DNA of 64,000 bases from Chamaecrista fasciculata (lineage: Eukaryota > Streptophyta > Magnoliopsida > Fabales > Fabaceae): assembly GCA_003254925.1 (NCBI GenBank), contig QANZ01030913.1, positions 118,044 to 182,043 of the forward strand, in the 5' to 3' direction. Every line of letters starts with the position of its first letter. Positions within the stretch are counted from its first letter, which is position 1. Below are positions 46,158 to 56,324 of this stretch, piece after piece. The notes beneath the pieces were generated by a model, which made no database searches, was not told the origin of the DNA, and saw only the letters and a list, made by a program, of their open reading frames with translations. Position numbers and translations under genes: made by a program.

Positions 46158-47100
46158 AGAACAACTTCACATTTTGAAGTCATCAATCGAGAGAAATAAT
46201 CCTCAAAACATGACATAGCAAACTCAAAGTTACGAAGGCATTTTTATCGAACACTGTAAAGGCATGGATTTAAACATAGATGTGAGAGCACAAAGCTTTA
46301 ACAAGTTTAAACCCGTTCAGTTAAAACTAAATGCTATGGATACAATATTCATCATCACATCTTTTCACATTTCCCAATGTCTAATATCCAATACTGAACA
46401 AAAGATATGAATCTCAGAGTTGCTCTAGTTGCTATAGAGATAAAAAGGAAAAGAGGTTGAAGAGCTGTCAAATGCTTTTTCATCCAGTATATTAATCATT
46501 ACAACACATAACATATTGAGCTTAAAATTGTAAATCATATCAAGTCTAACCTGTTGAAAGCTAATATTATGTAGAAAATAAACCAAACTTCAGCATATAA
46601 AATCTATTATGCAGGGAAAATTAGACCATGGCATAGCTATTACAAACCACGTACTTAAACATAAAATGATTGAGAATTTGAGTCCCAAGTCTCAACCAAG
46701 CATCACATGTGACCACTGTAATCAGTGCCATGTGACCAATCTGCATCAAACATGCACCACCATTCTTATTTTATTTCTTTTTTTCTCATTTATTTTCTCA
46801 TGAGAGACTAATTACTTAATTACCGTGTTTCCCCCTTTTAAAACAGCAAAAGAGAGACTCACAAAAAGAAGAATAACTTTGCAACCAAACTAGCTCAAGA
46901 TTAAGGCTTGCAATCTCTACTTCTACATTCAAGAGAACAACTCGGCATTTGAAGTCAGAAATCAAGAGAAATAATCCTCGAAACATGACATAGCAAACTC
47001 AAAGTAATGAAGGCATTTTTATCGAACACTGTAAAGGCAAGGATTTAAACATAGATGGATGAGCACAATCTTTAACAAGTTTCAATCCATTCAGTAAACA
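46158..47100. repeat. Direct repeat pair of about 165 bp
   Basis: 46158-46326 and 46933-47100 share gagaaataatcctc, aacatgacatagcaaactca and aggcatttttatcgaacact at about 80-85% by eye. Spacing is about 775 bases. Between the copies is AT-rich DNA with no gene. They could be ends of a decayed element or a local duplication. Confidence 0.7.
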
Positions 47101-47266
47101 AACACCAACAATCGTCACAAAAGAAATATAAACTGCCACCACATCAATGGCTCAAAATACCAAACAGTTTACATAAATGCAAGAAAATCTAAAACATAGG
47201 CAGCTGTGGTGTCTCTATCAACTTGATATTCAAATCAAATAATCCCGTTGCAACTAGAAATCGTCA

Positions 47267-47365
47267 TCAAATACCCAATGTGAATTTTGAAGACAGGCAA
47301 CTCTTTGGAGGAGAGTCAGGAAAGACACGACGCTTGAAGACCGGGCGTTCCGGCTCAGCCTTAAG
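47267..47365 (-). CDS. Possible C-terminal exon of the PATRONUS-like gene
   Basis: After a good acceptor (tttgtag) the minus strand encodes LKAEPERPVFKRRVFPDSPP and ends with KFTLGI and a stop. Its Pro/Lys/Arg-rich sequence looks like real protein. Joining it directly to exon 3 at GATG|GT gives the wrong phase, so an extra small exon or a different donor would be needed. Confidence 0.4.
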   Translation of the reverse strand, partial: LKAEPERPVFKRRVFPDSPPKSCLSSKFTLGI

Positions 47366-47643
47366 CTACAAAGGAAGGATTAGTATTTTAATAAGTAAAA
47401 CAAGATATTGAGACAAACAAGCTTTTGTAAAAGAACAGGAGAAATGACAGACTAACCTTAAGTTGAAGTATAAAAGGTGCCTAGTCTGAATCAAATAACT
47501 CTAATAAAAATAAATATATATAAGAATCAGTAACTCAAGTTCCAGCCAACCACAATGAACAATAAAAATATCAAGCTGAGAAGGTATTCCATGGAGAGTT
47601 CTATCTCTTGAAGACAGAGCTTTCCATAGAATTTCCCCAAGTT

Positions 47644-48260
47644 TCAATTACCATCCGGGGTAAAATTATACAATCTCATAGAATCTTCTGAGCTGATGAA
47701 CTCGCGATAATGGCGCATTTGTTCATAAAAAGAAATGTCCACGCCTTTTTCCTCGCTAGGAACATCTTCTTCTTTCAAATTTGCAAGCTCATTAGACTTG
47801 AGTTGTTTGCCAGAGGTTAATGGACCATCTTGTGCTTTTTTTTCACCTGGCTGATTTATTACAGGGGGCTCTACCAAGTTAGGTAAATCACCAATTGGTT
47901 TCCTGACACCAGCCCCCACTGACTTCTTCTGTCCTCTGAAACTTGCCTTCCCTGATATAGTGTTCGAAGAATTAGACTAATAAATGATAAACAAAAGCAA
48001 GTACTCATGAGAGAGGTTTAAAATCTAAAACAGTAGTTAAGTAAATCACCATTTGGTTTCCTCATACCAACCCCCTCTGTCTTCTTCTGTCCTTTGAATT
48101 TTCCCTTCCCTGAAATAGTGTTCGAAAATTAGCCTAGTAAATGATAAACAAAAGCAAGTAATCATGAGAGAGGTTTAAAATATAGAACAATAGTTACGGT
48201 ACCATCTATGTAGAAACCGAGGTTCTGATCTTGAGACAAACGACTAGCACGGTATGCCAT
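47644..48260 (-). CDS. PATRONUS/RSS1-like small protein (3 exons, tandem exon)
   Basis: Exons on the minus strand: 48203-48260 (MAYRASRLSQDQNLGFYID), 48050-48109 (GKFKGQKKTEGVGMRKP) and 47644-47951 (FRGQKKSVGAGVRKPIGDLP and an acidic C-terminus), all with GT-AG borders and compatible phases: 58+60+308 nt, 141 residues. The SQDQNL start and the G-RKP-GDL motif recall plant PATRONUS/RSS1 proteins, which guard sister-chromatid cohesion through the anaphase-promoting complex; the RKPIGDLPN stretch could be a destruction-box-like motif. That assignment is from memory of the motif and is moderate. Exon 2 and the start of exon 3 are a tandem duplication. A GT after the last Gly codon (GATG|GTAATT) and an open 33-codon exon at 47267-47365 leave the true C-terminus uncertain. 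Confidence 0.6.
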
Positions 48261-48879
48261 ATTCACTTGTTGAACAACTCTTGGGTCGATATCCTTTGGT
48301 AAGGAACCAAAAACTTTAAACACAAAAATAAGATGTGAAATGTTTTCCAGAGTCAATAAAAGGAAATTTACCATAGAAATTCCCTAAATGCTAACAACAT
48401 AGTTTCTGTCGAGCACAAGTAGTTGTCCTTAAAATGTTCAGAACAAAATACAAATTCTCATCCAGAAAAATAATAAAAAATTGTACACTGATAAGGAAAT
48501 GTGATTATGATGCCTTTTCTTGTTCGTTTGTAAACTTAAATATAACCAAATTCACACTATGCATCAAACACACACGAAAATAATGCTCTAACTTCAATAT
48601 CATTAAAAGCTCAAAACTTCCCTATGATATCAAAATATAATTAATTAACTAGAGAAGTGAAAGCAAATGCTATAGGGTAGGGTGTCAAATAGAGAGGGAA
48701 TTTTGCAACTACTTAACCCACAAACAAGACTTTTTTATGCTTTCAATAGTGCTGATTTCCTTATGTCAATGTCCTGAACGATTAAATAACAATCCATGAC
48801 AAAGAAAACCCATCAAAAACCAATTTGTGGCCATGGGTGAAAACAGAGAAATTTTCTAAACCATATAAATATAGTCGCG

Positions 48880-49310
48880 TTTTCTCTCTTCTGCCCTAAA
48901 TCAAGAACAGAGAACAGGAAAAAAACAAGCAAGTGATATAGGAACCACATCGGAGTAAGAAAAGCAATTCCCTTTCGCCCTAGCTACTTTAAAACTACAA
49001 AACCCTAATTTTTAGAGTCAATTCTCTAATACTTTCCCATAGTTCTCATGCGTTCAAAACCCTACCCATACCGTTGGAGAATCGCTAGAAAGGAAAGAAG
49101 TAAACTGTAAAAGCAGGAAGAAGAACTATTGCGAAAATAGCATGAAGAAACTTACTGACTAGTGGGTAGATTTTTTCTCGCCTTGTTTGTTGAATTCTTC
49201 TTTCTTGCTTCGTATTTCATGCTTGAATCTTGAGTGATGATTGTGAATTTGTGATTTGCGAATGTATTTCAAATTGCGCCTCACGTGTTTATTACGCAAT
49301 TTGTTCGGTG
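48880..49310 (-). promoter_or_regulatory. Likely 5' UTR and promoter of the PATRONUS-like gene
   Basis: Minus-strand sequence upstream of the ATG has CT-rich stretches and a possible 5' UTR intron acceptor (gtttaaag, about 48317). No definite TATA box. Confidence 0.3.
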
Positions 49311-49369
49311 AAGAGGAGGAGAGTGTGAAAATTTCATATAAGTTCTTTTTATGAGGTGTATAATGAAAA

Positions 49370-49730
49370 ATGAGTAGAAATATATTATTTGGATGTCAAC
49401 TCAGCATTTAACAGCCACCTAACCACTTAACAGTGACACGTCATCACTTAACAGCTCTATAACTGACGTACCACACCTGAGGGACCAAAACGTAGACGGA
49501 AGTATATAATTGAGGAATTGAATTGTAGTTTCCCACAATTCAGGGACCAAATCATTGACTCAGTCACAGTTGAGGGACCAAAAAGTAGGTTTTCTCTTTT
49601 TTCTAAGCACGCAAAAAATAAAAAGTAAAATAAATCAATAAACACTAAAGTTTAATTCTAAAAATAAATCAATTTAAAATATTAAAAAAATTTAACCAAA
49701 TATTTTAAAAACCACCCCTTCCCTATCTAA
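49370..49730. other. Intergenic with MITE-like half
   Basis: Repeats of gagggaccaaa (49477, 49550, 49573) resemble the arm of a MITE, but I see no matching inverted arm. No gene. Confidence 0.4.
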
Positions 49731-50445
49731 ATTTTAATTAATTATACTTAATTTACATGAATTTTAATAAGTAAGATACTAAGATATAATATGAGTCCTC
49801 ATATATCTTTAAATTTCAGTTAAGTATATTTAATTTAGGGTAAAATACAGGAAAGGTACCTGTGGTTTGGCCTAATCTCACTTTTATGATGTGTGGTTTC
49901 AAAAGTTGCACATAAGGTACNTTACACAAGTACTGCTTCTGTTTAACGACGAAACACACAGGTACCTAATGTGCAACTTTTGAAACCACACGTCATAAAA
50001 GTGAGATAAGGCCAAACCACAAGTACCTTTCTTGTATTTTACCCTTTAATTTATATTTATTATAAATCATAACCTTCCACAGATATACCACCCACAATTA
50101 ACTTAATTATTCTCTAAAATAGAAAATGGTTTGGTTAGTTATTTTTTGATTTTTTGTTTATTTTTTTCTATTGATATATTAATAACTGTTACGTATATTC
50201 GACTTTTATATCTATGATTCTCTCCATTCACAATCTCAAATTCAATATTCATTATTTTTTCATATTTTATTTAAATTTCGAAATTGCATATCATAATTTA
50301 AATTTCAAATTGGCAAATTAAGATGATAAGAGGTTTCAATTAGTTTCAACTATCACTCATTCATAATTAAATTTCTCCTATTTTCTTTTTCCTTGATTCA
50401 AGTTTTATCTTTCCATTTCTTATTGATTAGGAGTTCAGAACAAAT
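49730..50445. repeat. Paralogous segment, copy 2 (MITE-filled)
   Basis: Same sequence as 41975-42545 apart from point changes and a 216-base insertion (MITE plus one 9-base duplicate) at 49838-50053. Confidence 0.8.
49829..50053. mobile_element. Palindromic MITE with perfect 9-bp target duplication
   Basis: Element 49838-50044 (207 bp, one N at 49921). gggtaaaatacaggaaaggt at the left is inverted at the right (acctttcttgtattttaccc), and the arms of about 85 bases pair almost throughout. The 9 bases tttaattta flank both sides (49829-49837, 50045-50053). The paralogous segment at 42078-42086 has one tttaattta and no element, an exact empty site. Mutator-type by duplication length. Confidence 0.93.
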
Positions 50446-50449
50446 ATAG

Positions 50450-50620
50450 CCCGCAGAAACCAACCCAACCCCCAGCTATCGGTTGGGTTGGTTCGGGTTC
50501 GCGGATTGGTTTGGGTTCAAAATTTTCAACCCGCACACTTGCGGGTTGGGTTGTGGGTTTGGAGTTTTGCAACCCAACCCAACCCGCGAGCCCGCATATA
50601 ATTTTTTTATTTTTTAATTT
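50450..50620. repeat. Cluster of aacccaaccc/ggttgggtt motifs
   Basis: Interspersed caacccaaccc and gggttgggttg motifs in both orientations with cgcgagcccgc at the right. It looks like the subterminal region of a hAT-like MITE. Termini and target duplication are not clear. Confidence 0.45.
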
Positions 50621-50699
50621 ATTTTTTATAAATATCTATATGTTTTTATATAAATTTTGTATATTTTCTTATGTATTTATGTTGGGTTATTTCTTTTTA

Positions 50700-52133
50700 A
50701 AGCAAGTTTTAAATTTATAAGCCCAAGTGCAAGCGTACACTACCGAAGTAACATAAAAACTCAAGCACCGGGTATCGTCCCACCGAGATCTTATTTGCGA
50801 ATTCACTCTAAACACAGGCTATAGCGATTCATTTAATCTAAGCAACCAAATTCCGATAAAAGATTCAACTGAATAAAACTAAATTGCAATAAACAGGTTC
50901 CAAATTGAACACCGAAAGTACTTCCTAGAATTCAAGTGTAAAAGACTTCCCTAGGATTATCCCTTCTTAGCAAATTCACTTAACTAATTAACTACTCTGA
51001 ATATGGACTTACGATAATGGCAAAGCTAACCCTGAACGCTTAATTACCTATAATTACCTTTCAGTCAATTATAAGCCTCTTGAATCTAATTAACTCACCT
51101 ATATTTCTATGGTGAACCAACTATATCAATGCATTAAGTTCAAGTTCAATTGGGTTCCCCTAGGCTAATAGGTATATGCCTATCCTATTAACAAATTCCA
51201 TTAGAGAATGAAATCTAGAGGCAATCAATGCAAGACCTAGCTTCAATTAATCTCTTTCAAGCTTAAATCAAAGCAATTCATGAGAATCCCCAACATTGGT
51301 GGCCACACAAAGAAGGAGAAAACATAATACTCATTAATTGAACTTTAACATCAACAACATCCATAATCAAAGTAAACAATTAGTTAATCTACATTGCTAA
51401 GAAGTTCTAATCCTAGAGAACTATAAAGTTTAGCCTAACATTCCAAAACAAAAGAAATCAACAATCATGATGAAACAAAGAGGAAGAAAATAGAAGAAAA
51501 GAGAAGAAACCCTAAGAGAGAAGCTCCAAATCTTCACTTTCTTCGCCTAAATCCACCAAAATCGTGCTTCCCAAGCGAGAATCCAAGCTTACCCAACAAT
51601 TTCGCACTCTACTTTCGCTCTAGGGTTCGTCTCTTGCGTCTCCTTCAGCGCCTCTTCGAAGAATGATCCGAATCTGCCCCAAAAATCGCTAAAAGCTGTC
51701 GCGACTCGCAGCTCGCCTAGGCGAGATGTCTTCATTAATCCTAGCTGGCACAGGACAGGGCACCTAGGCGCTCAAATGGGCACCTAGGCGAGGAGGATTT
51801 TTCAGCAAGACTAAAATCTTCGTTTTTGACCCTGATTCACTTCGTACGGAGAACCCCGGACCTCTCAACATCTTATAGGCATTTTAAGCTTCAATTCAAG
51901 GTCCTAAAACATTAAAAACTCAATAAATTTGGTGCCCGAAATCGTTGGTTAACTTGGACAATATAACACGAAAATAAATCGAACTAAAAGTTAAAACTAA
52001 AAAAATAAACATCTATAACTAATAAAACACTAAATACTCACTTAATAAGCTTCATTAATAAATAAAACATGGGTAAAAGCCCCGAAATGACTTGAGATTA
52101 TGATCAAATAACTCTAAATTATTAGAGTTATCA
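50700..52133 (-). repeat. LTR-like region of a large non-autonomous element
   Basis: On the minus strand it starts TGATAACTC at 52133, directly after a polypurine tract, and ends near a cgatacccggtgcttg stretch around 50760. It contains a GC-rich part with cgcctaggcg palindromes (51715-51795). Only one LTR is seen, so the boundaries are inferred. No gene. Confidence 0.55.
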
Positions 52134-52165
52134 CACCCCCAAACTTGAACTTTTGCTCGTCCCCG
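52134..52165 (-). other. Polypurine tract
   Basis: Minus strand reads caaaagttcaagtttggggg followed by tg and then the TGATAACTC LTR start. The aagtttgggggtg form is typical of large plant Ty3-type elements. A second, similar tract (cagtttgtgggggttt, preceded by attgaggacaatg) lies at about 53190-53235. Confidence 0.6.
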
Positions 52166-53528
52166 AGCAAAGCTCCAAACAAAGAACAAAAACATAAATA
52201 AATAAAAATAAACGGAGAGAGAAGAAACACAACACAAGAACACTCATGGTGGCAGCCCAAGCAACATCAGATCGAATACAAGACTGTTTATCAGCACCTT
52301 CCGTTACCTTTCTAACAACAGTCAGACAAATTAAGCATAAGGTAATTTCAAAGCAAATTCCAAGTGTGTGTGTGATTGGCTTTCTTAACTCCACCTAAGT
52401 TCATCCAAAACTGTCAACACATCAACTTATTTCACTGGCCACTAATTTTATTCACCGAGTAATTAAGTTCTTCATAACAAGACCAAAGACCCATAAAGAG
52501 AAAAACAATTGACTTGCAACTAAGCTCACTTAGATAAAAAAAATTAAACAAACCCCCAAACTTAGACTTTTTAGTCTCTTCATTATGCTTTTTTTTCTTT
52601 TTTCTTTTTTGTTTTCAGGGGATGATAATAATTCTTCCTTGAAATGTCACTCACCTTTTGACGCGAATGACCACATTTGCGATGCAGGCACCCGGTTACT
52701 CAGCAAATCACTTATTCAAGGTGCTTTGCACACTCATGCCTTTAGTCACCGTTTGACGCAAGAATAAACATGGGGCTCATGAATACACCTGGTTACTAAG
52801 CAACCAAAAGCAGCGGAGTGTTTTATTATCACAAACTTATTTCACGTATTTAAGTATATTTTTTATTTTTATTTTGAAGTTAGTTAGCAAAGCCAAGACT
52901 CTCACTCTCTACGGCCTAAAATCTTGTTTTTAAGAAGTCAATTACTCAATAAATAAACTAGTTTTCCAGCACAATAACCTAACATATCAACATTCTTGAA
53001 TTACACTTAAGAAAAGCTGATAAGCCAACTGTGCAAAAAGTTTTGAAATAAGACTTGAAATAAACCTTATTTTTAATTTCTAACCATCACTATTAGATAA
53101 AGTTCAGTGCAAAAATAAACAGCCAGCATTACGAAAAATCATCATTAATACCTAAGCTGCACACCACACAAACAACACAAAAGACAAGAAAACAAAAACC
53201 CCCACAAACTGAGGCTGAACATTGTCCTCAATGTTCGACATATATCCAAAATCAACAGAAGGGGTGGAGGAAAAGCAAAGAAAACAGGGCGGGGCACATG
53301 TGAATAACAAGTCACATCTCAAAGACTTTACATCCAACATCATTATATTCCAAATGAAGTAACATCAAGTGAGAAGCTAGACACATACAAACTCTTAAGC
53401 AGATAATCCTAAAAACAGAGATACAGTCAGAATATATACACAGCACAGCAAGTTTGAACCAGCCAGTCAAGCAATAAACAATGGAATACAGACTGAAACA
53501 GACAAGGAATAAATAAGTAAACATCCCT
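52166..53528 (-). other. Internal noncoding part of the element
   Basis: Between the end of the transposon protein and the polypurine tract there is no recognisable polymerase gene. The frames on either strand are Phe/Cys-rich noise. The absence of reverse transcriptase and integrase marks the element as non-autonomous. Confidence 0.5.
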
Positions 53529-54626
53529 CTAATGTGTCTCTGGTGGTGGAGGGGGATCACGTATCTCCATGTGGGCCTGAAAAGAACTAGCCAGCTCTTG
53601 AATCTGACGCTGTAAACTCTACTGGCCTTCCTGAAATTCACGCCTTAAGTTTTGAAGGTAGGCCATGATTTCTTCATGCCGAGCTGCTGCAGGATCAGAA
53701 GAGGAAGGTCCTGAATGAGGCAAATCTGGAACAGGAGCCTCAATAGCAAGTAATGCAGGGGCTAAATTAGGTTCAGGAACATCCTCATCGCCAGAATTAG
53801 TATTTTCCAGCTCCTGTGGCCTCGGAGGACGCGGGACTCGATTTTTGCTTTAATTCAACGCCTGAGGCTTTGAAAAAGTTTCATCGGTCACCTCAGAACG
53901 GCCCCCAGCTTCCACAACCAAAGATGAAATAAGCCACGGGAACCAAAGTGAAGCAGGTGGCGTCTGACCATTGATCTTTCTGATACCCTCTACAATAATC
54001 TCCCCAAAGTTAATGTGTTCCATCTTCAGAATACAGAAGAGAAGCAAGACTCGCTCCTTAGAGACTTCCTGTAAGGGAGAACTTGGGAGGAGTCGGCTTG
54101 AGATGAACCGGCAGAGTAACTGATTGACTGGTGTGAGTGCACTCTTCGGGACATGAAGAATATTCCCTTTCCTGTCGCGGGTCCAATTGGTTCGAGGGTC
54201 TGTACACACTGCTTGAAGAATAGAATCATAATCCGTATCAGGGGAGAGACGAATCTGAAGAAACGAGCACACTTCGAGAGGGATATCGGGAAGCCCATAA
54301 AATTGATTGATGGCTGATACTGAAGCGTCCACCTTCCATTTCCGAACACGAACTTTTTCAAGCGGGCAAAAGGGTGCAGAGGCATAGAATTCACGTACAA
54401 AAGTGGTGCACCCCTTGCCTGTATGCCGAAAGAATGCTGTCCATTGTCTTGGAGAGATCAAATCTTCAATATCTTGGACTTTTAGGTCACCCGCATCAAA
54501 ACCACGTTCAGGGATAACTGAGATGCTCTTTAAATTTTCGAACCGGGCTTTGATGGCATCAGCACGAGAAGACTTTTTAGATGAACTTGCTTGGTCAATG
54601 CGGGCCTTCTTCGTTTGTGGGGCCAT
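53529..54626 (-). pseudogene. Putative plant transposon protein, broken
   Basis: The frame starts at the ATG at 54626 (MAPQTKKARI, a Lys/Ser-rich head) and continues 365 codons to 53529. Core phrases: RGFDAGDL, FVREFYAS, INQFYGLPD and IRKINGQTP with SLWFPWLIS. These are typical of the plant-specific proteins annotated as putative plant transposon protein domain (Pfam transposase_32-like), usually found in large LTR-type elements. An in-frame TAA (53852-53850) and TAG (53621-53619) interrupt the coiled-coil tail (MAYLQNLRREF). Function in the parent element is unknown. The upstream minus strand has a TATA box and a leader with a donor-like CTCAG|GTATGG (about 55333), suggesting a spliced 5' leader. 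Confidence 0.75.
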
Positions 54627-55373
54627 AACCTTCACAAGAAAAACAACTCTGCTCAGATAAGGACTAAACAACTCAGAATTCCATACAAATAAAAACCAAA
54701 AGCAAATAAAAGAAAAGTAAACTAACACAAAACAAGGAGGCTAACTCAAACAAACTACCAACAAGACAAAGCAATACAGTCAAGAGCAAACCACATGCTT
54801 AAATTATCATCAAGACTTTAAAACACTAGCATGCTAACAAAACAGGAACCAAGGTTCACAATAACCTCATAAAATACACCATGATAGCTACTATGAAACA
54901 CAACAATTAGAAGCACAAATTAATGGGGAAACAGAACAACTCAACGTGGGAGATCAATAAATCAGTCACAAATTAAAAGAATGTAACTTGAAACAAGAAA
55001 CACTCTCTAATTATCAACAAATATCAACTCAGAGATCAATTATCAATCACCCAAGACCATATAATCCATCAACTTGTTCATCTAATCAACAAAATAAAGC
55101 ATATCATGAAGCATTCACATACTGAAGGACTAAATTGAAATCAGAATTTAATATACTGTCCTTCTATTGCAATTAACACGAAAATGACATTGAAGCTTTG
55201 AAGCTCCAACAATGGCCGATCAAGCTAACAGAAGCAGCAATTTTCCATCCAACAACCATATAACTCCAGCAACATGCTCAAACAAAGATAAATTCGAATG
55301 GCCAAAGAGCAAAGAGCAAATCGAAACCCATACCTGAGATTGACAAGAAAATGGAAGAAAGGAGAGAACCTGC

Positions 55374-55584
55374 GACATTTGATAGTTTCTTCAACACTCC
55401 TCAAGCTAAAGGTTATAGGGTTATCATCTTGTATTTATAGGCTCATTGGGGAGAACCTAACATGAAATGAGCCTATAAATATTTATCACTTTGCTTTTTT
55501 TATATATTTCATTATGACCAATGAAGTTAATGTATTTATGATATTTGATAGTTTCTTCAACACTCCTCAAGCTAAAGATTATAG
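55374..55584. promoter_or_regulatory. Two-way TATA palindrome between direct repeats
   Basis: tatttataggctcatt (55432-55447) and its exact inverse aatgagcctataaata (55466-55481) place a TATA box on each strand, 18 bases apart. The pair sits between two 45-base direct repeats (55374-55418 and 55540-55584, with gatagtttcttcaacactcc). The minus-strand TATA is positioned to drive the transposon protein gene. Confidence 0.6.
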
Positions 55585-56324
55585 AAACTTAGTTGATTTC
55601 TTGTTAAGGCTGCATCACCCAAAGACTATTAAGTGAGGACTTGTATTTATTTTACTTATCTCCTTAACACACTCACTTAGGAAAAACTCATTTGTCTTGA
55701 TTCGAGAACAAAACAAATTCACCTTTCCTTTTTTAGATTGCAAATTCACCTTTTATTTAATGCTAATCTTTTCAAGTTTACAAATTTCATTGCTTCAGTC
55801 ATGACTAAAATTTTTCCAGTTTCAACATAGATACCCCAATACATTTGTAGCTTTACTTTCTTTCAATATCAGGTTTAAGACTTTAAGTGATGCAAGTATT
55901 TATGGCAAATAGTTGTTTACTAGTCATTCTAAGAAGAATATCATTCCTAGTCAGTAGGAACCCATTTCATCAAGAGTTTGCTCTGGTGACTCTTAATTAT
56001 TTTTGTTGTTTAGTTGCAAAAGAGATCCTGAGAGACACTTTAGCCCTTGAACATGCAGAGGTTCTTCATGACATATGTTGGTTCTTTTTGAAGAATTATC
56101 TTTTATACTATAAAAGAGTGGGTTGCTTATAAATTTTATTTTTCGAAATTTCCCCTCAAAGTCATATAATGGTTAGTGAAAAGATGTGTCAAATGGTGAA
56201 AAGTTACATCTATACTAATTCAAAATTGGTTATTGGAGAATTGGCCAGAAAAAATATTGGTTATTGGAGAGATGTATCTAATAATGAAACATTACATCTA
56301 TACTAATTCAAAATTGATATATGG
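55585..56324. other. Upstream flank of the deubiquitinase-like fragment
   Basis: No gene is supported. A block of about 100 bases is tandemly repeated (56170-56230 and 56270-56330, with acatctatactaattcaaaa). Each copy contains tctatactaa, the kind of sequence found at Helitron 5' ends. Confidence 0.45.
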
